This document shows, piece after piece, positions 9,493-18,766 of a stretch of DNA of 64,000 bases. Under the pieces are notes generated by a model. That model made no database searches, was not told the origin of the DNA, and saw only the letters and a list, made by a program, of their open reading frames with translations. The translations under genes were made by a program, and so were the position numbers. The DNA comes from Vibrio aestivus (lineage in GTDB: Bacteria; Pseudomonadota; Gammaproteobacteria; Enterobacterales; Vibrionaceae), in contig JYJN01000130.1 in the NCBI GenBank assembly GCA_003263845.1, positions 1 to 64,000 of the forward strand. Reading direction: 5' to 3'. How positions within the stretch are numbered: position 1 is the first letter of the stretch; each line of letters opens with the position of its first letter.

Positions 9493-10845
9493 ATGAGAAA
9501 AGTTGTTATTGCAAACATAGACTCTGACAGAATCATTGATGGACAAGAGCTAGCTGACCCTTTACTCCATACCCTTCCCTTTTTCGCTAACCGTATGCTT
9601 TGGCTCGCTGAAAAAGGCGATATAGTTATATTACCTTATGAGCCGCCAGAGAGCCTGATTGAATCTGTCTGCACTACCAAAGGGATGAGTCCGTCTGATA
9701 TAAGCCTCATCTTTCCTAGAGATGGCAGCATACAGCCCCTTACGTATTCATCTCTCACCAGTCAATGGGTGGTTGATCAATTGCCGGAGGTTTTAGCGCC
9801 GCGAGAACTTGTTAGCTTACTCCCCTATATTTTTAACGCTTCAGTGCCTGATTTCGCATTGTTTCACAACATTCGTTTTGCTGAAGAAGAAAACGACTTC
9901 CTTTCTCAAGGCGGACATGACCTCTTCAACTGTAAATCTGCTTTCAGGCAGCTTTGCGCTAAAAGCGCTATTTCAATTGCGAAAGGGGCAGTTTGCAGCA
10001 GTAAACAACAGGCCATCCTTCATGCTAAAAGGCTTCTTGATCAACACGACAGCATCATGCTAAAGCAAGATATCAATGCAAGTGGGGACGGAAACATCGT
10101 TGTGACCAGAACCCATAGTCAGGTCTTTGATGGCGCTGCAGCTCACCAAAGCGTTTCTTCCATCGAAGATACTAGCCGCGTTGTTGCTGATATCTGGGAT
10201 ACGTTATTTGAAGGTAAGAACAGATATGTCGTCATTGAGGTGTTTCATCAGGTAAAACACTCCGTGTACGCAGAATTTTCCGTTTGCCCTTCGACGCTGA
10301 GGGTCGACCTGCTTAACTACGGTATCCAACGAATAAACCCTTCATGGACGGGGTTCGATATTCCAGGCTTTGAAAATCAAAACGAGCTTGCCACATTCCT
10401 TTCTTTGGCAACCCGTTACGTCGAGCTGGTAAAAGAAAACGGGTTTAGAGGTATATTAGACATTGATGCCATCATTACTGACTCTTCAGAGGTTTTTCTT
10501 TCCGAATGTAACGGGCGGTTAGGCGGCTGTACTCACTTACATCAACTTGCTGAAACACAGCTTGGCAAAGGCTATATCGGGAATTACCACCTAAGCACCA
10601 GCATGGAAAAGTTGATAAAAGATATTGGCCCTCTGCTCCACAACCTCGAAAGTTCTCCTTTACAGTTCAATCCTACTTCTAAAACCGGCGTAATCATCAC
10701 GTCTTACTGTAAGAGTGAGTATGGCAAGTTCGAATACATGGTGATAGGTCGAAGCAAAGCGGAAGCGAACATGCTCGAACGACAATTTCTCGATTTAGTG
10801 AGCACCGTCGAGCACCTCACCAACAGCACGGATGCATTATGTTGA
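9493..10845 (+). CDS. ATP-grasp ligase, PGM1/DcsG-like
   Basis: A 450-residue protein with a pre-ATP-grasp N-domain and an ATP-grasp core: nucleotide-binding MLKQDINASGDGNIVV (residues 189-204) and metal-binding FLSECNGRLGG (335-345), the E-x-N pattern of carboxylate-amine ligases. Such enzymes activate a carboxylate as acyl-phosphate and join it to an amine (dipeptide, amide or ring closure). It is the only ligase in the operon, so it is the likely assembly or cyclisation step. The gene follows the thioesterase by 14 bases and its stop overlaps the exporter start by seven, implying tight coupling to export. Family assignment rests on motifs only. Confidence 0.65.
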   Translation: MRKVVIANIDSDRIIDGQELADPLLHTLPFFANRMLWLAEKGDIVILPYEPPESLIESVCTTKGMSPSDISLIFPRDGSIQPLTYSSLTSQWVVDQLPEVLAPRELVSLLPYIFNASVPDFALFHNIRFAEEENDFLSQGGHDLFNCKSAFRQLCAKSAISIAKGAVCSSKQQAILHAKRLLDQHDSIMLKQDINASGDGNIVVTRTHSQVFDGAAAHQSVSSIEDTSRVVADIWDTLFEGKNRYVVIEVFHQVKHSVYAEFSVCPSTLRVDLLNYGIQRINPSWTGFDIPGFENQNELATFLSLATRYVELVKENGFRGILDIDAIITDSSEVFLSECNGRLGGCTHLHQLAETQLGKGYIGNYHLSTSMEKLIKDIGPLLHNLESSPLQFNPTSKTGVIITSYCKSEYGKFEYMVIGRSKAEANMLERQFLDLVSTVEHLTNSTDALC

Positions 10846-12025
10846 TCAATTATTTTAGTGAGCAGTTTTCGCTGCCTACCCGAACAATTGGCTTATTGTT
10901 TGGACGGTTTATCGCCAATGCCACTACGTTCATGTCGTTGCCTTTGCTCGCGATACATATGACAGAAGCCCTTTCCTTTTCTTCTTTTGTGATTGGTACT
11001 GTACTGACCATCGAGCTCATTACTATTGCACTTCTTCCTATCGTAACTGGCCCCTTATCCGACAGATTCGGACATCGGAAATTCATTACCATTGGGCTCA
11101 TTTTAGAAGGCTTAGCCTTTTACGGTTTTTCTGTATTTACAACTGAATACGCCTACATGCTCTTTGCCTTTGTGCTCGGCGCAGGCGGAGCATTTTATCG
11201 TTCGTCCGTGCTTGCACTGTATGCGCGAGAGGAAGAAAAGATCAAAGACAAGGTCTTTGTACTGAGTAACCTCGCAGAGAACCTAGGGGTGATTGTAGGT
11301 CCATCTGTTGGGGTTATTTTGGCCAGCTCTGCCCCCCAACTGTTCAAGGCCAGTGCAGCGCTTTTTCTGATTCTCTCGATTGTATTTGTCCTGTTCAGAG
11401 ACATCTGGCAGGGGCTAGATGTGTGTGAAGAGAAAGAGAAGAAAATCACTGATTTAAAGGCTATTTTTCGTAACAAGCAATGGGTTTTGCTCGGCCTCGC
11501 GTTAATGCCTGGTGGTTTCTCTTTGCACAACTTTTCGTCACCTACCCTATCTATTTCAATCAGGTATATGAAGGGCAGTCTCAGAGTAATCTGATATTCA
11601 TCGTGAATGGCATTGTTGGTGTTGTTTACGTTGTGTTTGGTCTGAAAATTTTCGAGAAGTACGAAAGCGGCAACCTGATTTTTATTGGCTATATTGCTCT
11701 GTTCTTTAGTTATTTAATGTTCATCGCGTCACCCCAAACGTCAATATGGTTTCTCGCATTTATTGCCATTTATACGATTTCAGAAAGCACAATATTGCCC
11801 TCGGCTTACGGTGAAATTTCGAAGATAGCAACATCTGGTTCAGAAGGCGGCTACTACGGCGCATCACAAATATCGTGGATTCTCGGTTCTGCAGCGGGGT
11901 ACTACACAGGCGTTTACTTGGTCAACGGTGAACATTACGATTTGCTATGGTGGATATACGCCGTAGTTGCGTTAGTGGGTGTCGGAATTGTGTATGTTTA
12001 TTTACGATCTTCAACAATCGAGTAG
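10839..12025 (+). CDS. MFS transporter, second probable exporter (frameshifted)
   Basis: A 12-helix major facilitator of about 395 residues. The loop 2-3 signature GPLSDRFGHRKFI is intact, as is a drug-exporter-like GPSVGVILASSAP segment. The frame breaks near 11517: MPGGF continues in the next frame as LFAQLFVTYPIYFNQVYEG, so one T is missing from the GGTTTCTC run. It overlaps the ATP-grasp gene by seven bases and closes the operon. It resembles multidrug or quinolone-type exporters and probably secretes the product of this operon; having two MFS genes in one operon suggests export of both product and intermediate, or uptake plus export. Confidence 0.75.
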
Positions 12026-12134
12026 GAGTAGGCCTCTGACACCACTGTACAAGCGCGGGTCGCATACGCCGGGTTCCGCGAATATACCTTTAGTATTCAT
12101 ATGCATGGTTGAGTATGGGAATGCCTAGTTCGGG

Positions 12135-12164
12135 GTGGCGATCAGCTAGGGATTTTAAATCCAG
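12135..12164 (-). repeat. Degraded copy of the tRNA-Ser 3' end
   Basis: Read on the + strand, GTGGCG, six bases, then TAGGGATTT matches the tRNA-Ser 3' end (12229-12249) at exactly the same spacing: 17 of 21 bases are identical, with weaker similarity for nine more. Such a remnant between an accessory operon and an intact tRNA is what an old integration scar would look like. Similarity is modest and no integrase is in the window. Confidence 0.4.
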
Positions 12165-12190
12165 TTCAAAGCGTCATTACTCTAAAACGA

Positions 12191-12222
12191 AGAAAGCCCG
12201 CTAATTTCTTAGCGGGCTTTTT
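12191..12222 (-). terminator. Terminator downstream of tRNA-Ser
   Basis: Strong hairpin AAAGCCCGCTAA / TTAGCGGGCTTT with T/A runs on both sides, eight bases after the tRNA CCA end. It may also stop transcription coming from the operon on the + strand. Confidence 0.85.
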
Positions 12223-12229
12223 CAGAATG

Positions 12230-12320
12230 TGGCGGAGAGATAGGGATTTGAACCCTAGATACGCTATTAACGTATGCCGGTTTTCAAGACCGGTGCTTTC
12301 AACCACTCAGCCATCTCTCC
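12230..12320 (-). tRNA. tRNA-Ser(UGA)
   Basis: The reverse strand folds as a 91-base serine tRNA beginning GGAGAGATGGCTGAG, with anticodon loop CTTGAAA (anticodon TGA), a long class II variable arm, T-loop GGTTCAAATCC and an encoded CCA. Serine tRNAs are frequent island attachment sites; the accessory operon lies on its 3' side. Confidence 0.95.
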
Positions 12321-12760
12321 GTGTTGCAGCGAATAATATAGAGGTTGAGAAAACTTGTAAACCCCTATTTTTACTGTTTGCTTTAATAATGAGCACTTGA
12401 AGATTGAAAACTTGTCAAAGGTCAGTTTTCTACCCTTTGGAGAGGCATTCGTCGTTACGTTTTGACCTTTGTTCGGCGACTCCCATTCGAGATAGGTCTT
12501 TTGACACATGACGTTGATAAAGGTCTAGCTAAAGGTTAGGTTAGGCTAAACCAAAGTCAAAGCGCAAACCACCTTAGTGCCTTTCTTGAGGTACTGCAGC
12601 CGTCATCGGAGCGACTTTTCATTAAGATAGATATCTAACTCGTTTTGTTTTGTGCGAAAAAGGGATGGCGAGGGCAATCGGTACATGTTTATCTTTGACT
12701 TTGACTTTGAATAGACGCTTCAGATGTCACTTTTTCAAAGGTGGCTGACGAAGAAAAGCA
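12321..12760. other. Intergenic region between the two tRNAs
   Basis: No gene is supported. Frames here are short, or are the antisense of tRNA-Ser. It should contain the tRNA-Ser promoter (on the minus strand, just right of 12320). A small TTTGAC-type hexamer repeat lies near 12695-12712. Confidence 0.5.
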
Positions 12761-12784
12761 AAAAGAGAGCCGAAGCTCTCTTTT
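12761..12784 (-). terminator. Terminator downstream of tRNA-Pro
   Basis: Hairpin AAAAGAGAGC-CGAA-GCTCTCTTTT, about ten bases past the tRNA-Pro 3' end in its direction of transcription. Confidence 0.8.
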
Positions 12785-12794
12785 ATCGTAGATA

Positions 12795-12870
12795 TGGTCG
12801 GACTGACTGGATTTGAACCAGCGACCCCGACACCCCATGACGGTGCGCTACCAGGCTGCGCTACAGTCCG
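12795..12870 (-). tRNA. proL: tRNA-Pro(GGG)
   Basis: The reverse strand reads as a proline tRNA starting CGGACTGTAGCGCAGCC, with anticodon loop ATGGGGT (anticodon GGG), T-loop GGTTCAAATCC and an encoded CCA. It follows yejM by 11 bases in the same orientation, as proL does in E. coli. Confidence 0.93.
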
Positions 12871-12881
12871 AATAATTTGTA

Positions 12882-14684
12882 TTAGTTGTTGCGGCTATAA
12901 AAACGCTGAAGCTCGGTTAAGCCCTGCATTAGAATCGGCAGCGATGGATTCTCGTCCTTCACTCGGCGGTACTGAGCATCGTAAACTTTGTAGTTACCAA
13001 ATTTATCAACCACGGTTGTACGTTTGTCGGTAATCAGGGCAAGCTCTCTTACATCGCCTGCGAGAATCCATTTACGTTTTCTCTCATCGAACAGGTTTCG
13101 GCCACTACTAAACTCTGTCGGGTTTGAAGAAACACCGAGTAAATCTTGTAAAATTGTCACAGAGAAGTCGAGATGACTTGAACGATGCGTGTATTCCACC
13201 GCAAGCTTACCTGGCCAATGGATCACCATAGGTACTTGTAACTGATACTTGCTGTAGTTGGAGTTAGCACCCCAGCTGTTGGTTTTGGTTTCATTAAACT
13301 CGGTGCCATGGTTCGAGGTAATGATGACAAGCGTGTTGTCAGACAATTCTAAGGCTTGAAGTTTTTCGTACAGTTGGCTTAGTTCATCATCGGCGAGTGT
13401 AACGGCTTGATTATAAGCATTACGTAACTTCTGTTCAGCAGTGCCTTCACCACCATCCAAGCTTGATGCATTGGCAACGGTGACTAGTTCAATGAAGCTA
13501 AACCAAGGCGTGCCTTCCGGATTGAGTTTCACCCATTCTTCCCAGCGCTCAATGGTTTGAGAGTCTACGCTGCGGCTTTCATCAAATGCGATGCCAGTAA
13601 AGCTTTGTCCTCGGAATATAGATTCCGCGTACAGGTTGTCATTGAAGTTATCGCTACTGAACAAACCGAATTGATAGTCTTGACCTTTCAATGATGTAAC
13701 GAGTACGGGTAAAGAGCTTTGAGCTTTAATGCTGTCGGCATAGCTGCTTGGCAGGCCGTAGAACAATCCGAATAACCCAAACATGTCATTACTTGAGCTG
13801 TAATGATTGGTGAAGTTAAGACTTTTCGAAGCAAATTGGTTGGTCTCTGGCATCAATGATGAGTTTAGAGAGTCCGCGCGCAAGCTATTGACGCTGACAA
13901 CCAGAACGTTAAGAGGGTTAGCGCGACGACTAAACTCAAGCGTCTCTAACGGATAATTAAGAATGTTTTCAGACCCGACAAGCTCAGCCTGACGCTTCTG
14001 ATACTCTTCACGGTCTAACAGACCGTGTTTCTCCATGAACGACTTGGCTGTCATTGGGTAGGAGAGCGGGAAGTTAGCTTTTTGAGATGTTACTGGACCA
14101 TAGAGATACGCATCTGACCAAACATAGATCAGATGCGAGGCAATAAAGCTTACAAAGAATACTGCTGCTATCGGGCGGCCAACATGTTTATGTGATAAGC
14201 GACGTTGTTTACGCCATACCCACTCGGATAATCCAAGTTGAAGTAAGAAAATAAGCGGCAGAACAATGAACAAGTGCTGAAGATCGGCACTGATGGCATT
14301 GGTCCCATCGTTAAATAGAACCTCCCACACAACAGGAGTGAGGTGAAGCCCGATGGTTTGATACGCTTGAGTATCGATCAGCAGGACGGTTAATCCGGCT
14401 GTTGCGAATATGACCGCGAGTAAGCGGAACAACTTCCTCGACGGTACCAAGAAAGTTAACGGAAATAGAACCAACAGGTATAAAGCAAATACAAGAAAGC
14501 CAAAGTGACCAACCCATGATAGGGCTAAGTAAAACTGGCCAAGCAATGACTCTGGCCAAGGAGACTGTACAATGTAGCGAGTACCAATGAGCATGGCTGC
14601 AATGATATTGAAGAAAGCAAACCAATGGCCCCAGCCCACCAAACGCGATACACGTTCGCCGTATGTATTTCCTTTATCTACCAT
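12882..14684 (-). CDS. yejM: YejM/PbgA/LapC inner-membrane LPS-control protein
   Basis: A 600-residue protein: five N-terminal transmembrane helices (about residues 15-200), then a periplasmic sulfatase-fold domain starting LNVLVVSVNSLRADS. In enterobacteria YejM senses LPS at the inner membrane and restrains LapB-FtsH degradation of LpxC, so setting LPS synthesis. The usual sulfatase nucleophile is absent in this family, consistent with a regulatory role. It lies directly downstream of yejL and upstream of tRNA-Pro, the E. coli arrangement. Confidence 0.9.
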   Translation of the reverse strand: MVDKGNTYGERVSRLVGWGHWFAFFNIIAAMLIGTRYIVQSPWPESLLGQFYLALSWVGHFGFLVFALYLLVLFPLTFLVPSRKLFRLLAVIFATAGLTVLLIDTQAYQTIGLHLTPVVWEVLFNDGTNAISADLQHLFIVLPLIFLLQLGLSEWVWRKQRRLSHKHVGRPIAAVFFVSFIASHLIYVWSDAYLYGPVTSQKANFPLSYPMTAKSFMEKHGLLDREEYQKRQAELVGSENILNYPLETLEFSRRANPLNVLVVSVNSLRADSLNSSLMPETNQFASKSLNFTNHYSSSNDMFGLFGLFYGLPSSYADSIKAQSSLPVLVTSLKGQDYQFGLFSSDNFNDNLYAESIFRGQSFTGIAFDESRSVDSQTIERWEEWVKLNPEGTPWFSFIELVTVANASSLDGGEGTAEQKLRNAYNQAVTLADDELSQLYEKLQALELSDNTLVIITSNHGTEFNETKTNSWGANSNYSKYQLQVPMVIHWPGKLAVEYTHRSSHLDFSVTILQDLLGVSSNPTEFSSGRNLFDERKRKWILAGDVRELALITDKRTTVVDKFGNYKVYDAQYRRVKDENPSLPILMQGLTELQRFYSRNN

Positions 14685-14709
14685 GTAAAGTTCTATTATC
14701 CATTACAAA

Positions 14710-14934
14710 TTAATGAATGTTCTCATCGAGTGACGAGATCAATGCTTGAGCAAATTTTTCCGCAATTGCTTTACGTTGTGAAGCAGCAACGTTCTGATTT
14801 AAGACATTGGTTGCGATATTACCCGCGATCATCAGTGATAACTCTGGAGTTGCTTGGTGTTTTTCAAGCACAGCAGCCACTTCCGCTAAGATTGATTCTA
14901 CTTGGTCGTCACTGTATTTAGATGTAATCGGCAT
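14710..14934 (-). CDS. yejL: YejL family protein (UPF0352/DUF1414)
   Basis: A 74-residue all-helical small cytosolic protein of unknown function, beginning [13 protein letters not shown] and containing the conserved [13 protein letters not shown] core. It sits 25 bases before yejM and is divergent from yejK, the conserved gammaproteobacterial layout. Assignment by sequence and synteny is firm; function is unknown. Confidence 0.9.
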   Translation of the reverse strand: MPITSKYSDDQVESILAEVAAVLEKHQATPELSLMIAGNIATNVLNQNVAASQRKAIAEKFAQALISSLDENIH

Positions 14935-15019
14935 AAAGACTCTAATAATGATAGTAAAAGCGGCTTATGATAACCTACAATGCCAAACAACTGAAACCTA
15001 GAACGAACATAAATTCATT

Positions 15020-16021
15020 ATGAGCCTTCATCTTTCCAACGTTATATTGCATCAACTTGTTAAAAATGAACAAGAAGAGCTTAAAGTTAACTTTAGACCA
15101 GAAGCACTGGAAAACGACGCTTCAAGTGAAAATTTAGTGGCCGAGCTCCACCGAGTTTTTAACTCTAAAGCGGGAAAAGGCTTCGGGGCCTTTAAATCTG
15201 ACAGCGAATTTCAAATCTGGTTGCATGAACTTCGTAAAAATGAGCGTCCTTTTTACGATTTCTCACAAATGAGTGCGACTCGCCTAAAAGATGAACTCTC
15301 GAAATATCCGTTTGCCGACGAAGGCATCTTAGTTCTAGCGGAATATCAGTCTCTTGCAACCGATTACCTGTTTATCGGCCTACTGCCGTCAAACGTTAGC
15401 CTGAAAGTGACAGAAGGTTTAGGGATTGGCGCGACCGATTATCTGGATATCACTAAGATGGATATCGCTGCACGTATTGACTTGTCTAGTTACGAAACAG
15501 ACAAAGAGTCTAATCGTTACCTAACCTACATTAAGGGGCGCGTTGGCCGTAAAGTGGCGGACTTTTTCTTGGACTTCTTGCAAGCGGAAGTTGGCCTAGA
15601 TACAAAACAGCAAAACCAAGTGCTGATGCAAGCGGTAGAAGACTTCTGTTCTGATTCCAAGCTTGATAAAGAAGAGTCAACGAACTACAAAAAACAAGTG
15701 TACGACTACTGCAATGAGCAGATTAAGTCTGGTGAAGAAGTTCAAGTACGAGAGCTATCGGGAGAGCTGCCACCAAGTCAAGATGGCACGAGCTTCCTAG
15801 ACTATACCAACGAACAAGGTTATGAACTGGAAGATAGTTTCCCAGCTGATCGTTCAACTGTTCGCAAATTGACGAAGTATGTGGGCGCTGGTGGTGGTCT
15901 GAACGTAAGTTTTGATAGTTTGCTACTTGGTGAGCGTGTTTTCTACGATCCAGAAACCGACACCTTGACCATCAAAGGTACACCACCTAACTTGCGTGAT
16001 CAGCTGTCACGAAATAGTTAA
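15020..16021 (+). CDS. yejK: Nucleoid-associated protein YejK (NdpA)
   Basis: A 333-residue NdpA-family protein (MSLHLSNVILHQLVKN start, ITKMDIAARIDLSSY and YIKGRVGRKVADFFLDFL in the middle). Family members bind nucleoid DNA and were also linked to topoisomerase interaction. It is divergent from yejL-yejM and ends in a strong terminator. Confidence 0.9.
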   Translation: MSLHLSNVILHQLVKNEQEELKVNFRPEALENDASSENLVAELHRVFNSKAGKGFGAFKSDSEFQIWLHELRKNERPFYDFSQMSATRLKDELSKYPFADEGILVLAEYQSLATDYLFIGLLPSNVSLKVTEGLGIGATDYLDITKMDIAARIDLSSYETDKESNRYLTYIKGRVGRKVADFFLDFLQAEVGLDTKQQNQVLMQAVEDFCSDSKLDKEESTNYKKQVYDYCNEQIKSGEEVQVRELSGELPPSQDGTSFLDYTNEQGYELEDSFPADRSTVRKLTKYVGAGGGLNVSFDSLLLGERVFYDPETDTLTIKGTPPNLRDQLSRNS

Positions 16022-16048
16022 AAAAGAGAGCCATTTGGCTCTCTTTTT
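16021..16048 (+). terminator. Terminator after yejK
   Basis: Perfect 12-bp hairpin AAAAAGAGAGCC-ATTT-GGCTCTCTTTTT, starting at the yejK stop codon and ending in a T-run. Confidence 0.9.
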
Positions 16049-16125
16049 CGTTTACGCTCATGTATTTGACTGATTTTGTTATATGCTAAGAGTTAATGGA
16101 TTTAAAGAGTTAAACGGACCTTTCA

Positions 16126-17411
16126 ATGCGAATTCAATGGAAGTGGGCAAGTGCGGTGTTTGTGGTGTGGTTGACTTGCATGTCAGCCTTGGTGGTAAGC
16201 AACCAACGTAATCAGACCACACTAGAGGCAGTTCAAGAGTTGAATCACTCGATTCAAGATATGCGCAATGCGCTGCAACTGAATGTTCCTTTCCGAAGTA
16301 ATTATCTCGATGCTCAAGAGCTCAAGCTGCAAATTGTGTACTCGTTGAGAATCCAACTAGAAGCCAATCATCAAAGTCGTTGGTTAACACCCGATATCTA
16401 TCAATTGCTGTTCACTACCGATCAGTTTATCGATCAAGCGAAAGCCTACCTAGGCGCTGAAGTGCCGTTGGTGAATTTTCTAGATGAGATTGCCTTTATT
16501 CGTTCTAAATACGAAGCGGATGACTCCGAGCTGGGCCTGTACAATCAATTGAGTGCCCAAGTATTTGAGGCGCTTTTCAGTTCATCTCCCAAAAGCCCCG
16601 AAGTTTACCGCGCACTCGACCGACTGTATCTGATTTCCGAAACATTAGCTGATAAGCAAAAGAAAGAGTTGCAGCAGCAACTGGGCGAAGCTTCTTCTGT
16701 GTTAAGTACTTATGCTGAAGGCAGCCACCTAATTGATAAACTGGTCACTCACCCTATTCATGAAGAGATGATTCGTTACGAGAATCAGTGCATCTCGCTC
16801 GTCAATAAGCACCTTTACTTTACAATGGTGATAAGCGCAGTTGGGTTAATGATACTGGCGCTACTAAACTTACCGAGACGCACTGTTATGCAGCCGGTTC
16901 AGAAGCAAGTAGAACAAAATCCTCAAGTGGCTGAGGACAATCCAGTAGCCAAAAAAGATAGAGAAACCAGCCAACCTGCAATGGAAACGAAACCTGCGTT
17001 TTTGGATCCTGAGCCAAGCAGTGAGACCGCAAAGGCGGCAGAGAGAGTGGTAGAAGAGAATCCTGTTATGGAGAGCAAAATGATAGACATGAATAAGATG
17101 CTTGATGCCCTAAATGATGACCATGAATCGGTGCAACTTCTACTGTCTGTTTTTGTTCAAGATCATGAGGCAGATATCGAGCGTTTACATAAAGCGATGG
17201 AAGAGGACCATGAGTTGGCCTGTAGGATTGCCCATAGTCTAAAAGGGTGGGTGGTAGTATCGGTTCAGAGCGATTGAGCTCATTAGCACTTCAAGTCGAA
17301 GCGCCTCTCAAAGCAGGGGAGCAAGTGAATGACAGCACGATTGAGGAGCTTGCTTCCGTGTTAGCAAAAACCATCGCAGAGGCGAAGTCTCACTTAGCTA
17401 AGGGAGCCTGA
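16126..17411 (+). CDS. Membrane-anchored histidine phosphotransfer (HPt) protein (frameshifted)
   Basis: About 428 residues: N-terminal transmembrane helix (residues ~6-26), a helical sensor-like region, a second helix (~228-250), an acidic linker, and a C-terminal HPt domain with the phospho-accepting His in RIAHSLKG (about residue 369). The frame breaks just after LKG at 17246: one missing G in AAAGGGTGGG restores GGSIGSERLSSLALQVEAPL and a normal HPt end at 17411. No kinase or receiver domain is present, so it probably relays phosphate for a hybrid sensor kinase encoded elsewhere. Partner unknown. Confidence 0.75.
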
Positions 17412-17560
17412 TAAAGTTGGTCTTTTATTTCTTACGGATTGGATTGTCTTAATTGTTAGCTTTCAGCTAATTATTAACTGAGTGACTTATCTTTATCTCG
17501 CAACATCATGCTCCTATCGTTAGAATGCGCCCGTACAGCGTTCGACAATAAGAGGTTTTC

Positions 17561-18742
17561 ATGTACTTTAATAAAGCTATCGGTGTTTTACTCACTTTCG
17601 CAGTCATGTTTCTTTCTGGTTGCTCTTTACTAGAGTTAAAAATCGACAGCCAAACCACGCCACTAACCCAACAAGAATTAAACATGCGAGTGCTCACTCG
17701 AGAGTACGCGCAGCAGTTTTTCATCAAAGTCGAACAGGCTGCCGATGAGGTAGCCGCATCCTATCCGCCAGAAGACACGCTTCACCAATCCTACACATTA
17801 CTTTGGAAAATCAACGCTCATCAAGGTCTGCAAAGCGCCGCTTATCAATCATCTCCGATGGCTGGCTTAATAGAAACGTGGGTGTTTACTTATCAAATGC
17901 GCGACTTTTTCGAATCCGATCAGGGTAAGGTGCTATTCGACTCTGCTTTGCCACTTGAGGCTTCAGAACAACTGGTCGCTCAAATTGACGAATTAGCGAA
18001 AGCGATTTTGAAATCGAGTGCTTTCTCATCATCCCAATCATTTGTCGTCGAATTCTCCAAAGCTAACCCATTTGTCGACCTTTCCTTCATGAGAACGCCA
18101 GCCTATATGGCTTGGTTAGAGGCGAACAATATTAGTATCGATGAAGCCGTCACTACCATGGGTACTATGCCTGAAGCATTAGGCGATATTTCTGACCGAT
18201 TAAGTCTTGTGTCAGAGCAGACACCGAAGCTAATGAAATGGAAGGCGCAAGTGGTGGCTTTGAACAGCACATTGAGCGGAGAGCAACTGACCCAGACGCT
18301 TGAGAGCTTGCAAAGAACGTCAATTGCTCTACAAGATTTTATCGTCAACAACCCAGAATATATGGAAAACCTCGCAGCGCAGATGGCAGTGAAATTGCAG
18401 CCGTTGGTTAACGACATTGACGCGAAAACGGGAGATAGATTGCAGCAACTTGGCACAGAACGCCAAGCCCTTGAAGATATGGTGGCTCGTGAGCGTGTTG
18501 AGTTAATCAATATGATTGAGCGCGAGCGCACTGCGTTGTCAGAGATTGTTTCTCATGAGCGCAGGCAGTTTACGTCAGAGATGGATCAGCTGTCTCAAGA
18601 TGTTGTGTCGTTAGCAATGGATAAGTTGGTGGAGTTAATTAAGAGCACCGTTATCTATTTCGTTCTGTTTATTCTGGTGATTTTCTTTGCGCCATTGTTG
18701 TTGGGTTATGCGTTAGGTAAACGTTCTGCCAACAAATCATAG
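17561..18742 (+). CDS. Lipoprotein with coiled coil and C-terminal membrane helix
   Basis: A 393-residue protein of unknown function. The N-terminus is a lipoprotein signal with lipobox LSGC (Cys21). The body is helical; residues ~295-350 form a strong coiled coil rich in RERxxL repeats (VARERVELINMIERERTAL). It ends with one transmembrane helix (YFVLFILVIFFAPLLLGYAL) and a basic tail. An acylated N-terminus combined with a C-terminal membrane anchor is unusual and would tether both ends. A terminator follows and neighbours give no functional clue. Confidence 0.65.
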   Translation: MYFNKAIGVLLTFAVMFLSGCSLLELKIDSQTTPLTQQELNMRVLTREYAQQFFIKVEQAADEVAASYPPEDTLHQSYTLLWKINAHQGLQSAAYQSSPMAGLIETWVFTYQMRDFFESDQGKVLFDSALPLEASEQLVAQIDELAKAILKSSAFSSSQSFVVEFSKANPFVDLSFMRTPAYMAWLEANNISIDEAVTTMGTMPEALGDISDRLSLVSEQTPKLMKWKAQVVALNSTLSGEQLTQTLESLQRTSIALQDFIVNNPEYMENLAAQMAVKLQPLVNDIDAKTGDRLQQLGTERQALEDMVARERVELINMIERERTALSEIVSHERRQFTSEMDQLSQDVVSLAMDKLVELIKSTVIYFVLFILVIFFAPLLLGYALGKRSANKS

Positions 18743-18766
18743 ACTGAAAAGTTAACATTGTGGAAC

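Noticed and set aside
190..12025. The operon as a fluorothreonine/fluoroacetate pathway
   Set aside because: AlaX and FlK-like genes recall it, but there is no fluorinase, aldehyde dehydrogenase or transaldolase homologue, and FlK-like proteins are common outside fluorine metabolism.
190..12025. The operon as a D-cycloserine pathway
   Set aside because: Acetyltransferase, CysK-like, ATP-grasp and transporter genes fit in part, but no racemase, arginase-like or haem enzyme genes are present, and the desulfurase, methyltransferase and flavoprotein are unexplained.
12026..12134. Possible tRNA or 5S rRNA fragment left of the decayed tRNA copy
   Set aside because: I looked for T-loop and 5S-end motifs on both strands and found no foldable match.
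12267..12509. Minus-strand 80-residue frame ending MAEWLKAPVLKTGIR
   Set aside because: It is the reading of tRNA-Ser itself and its upstream region; this peptide pattern is a known artefact of serine tRNA genes.
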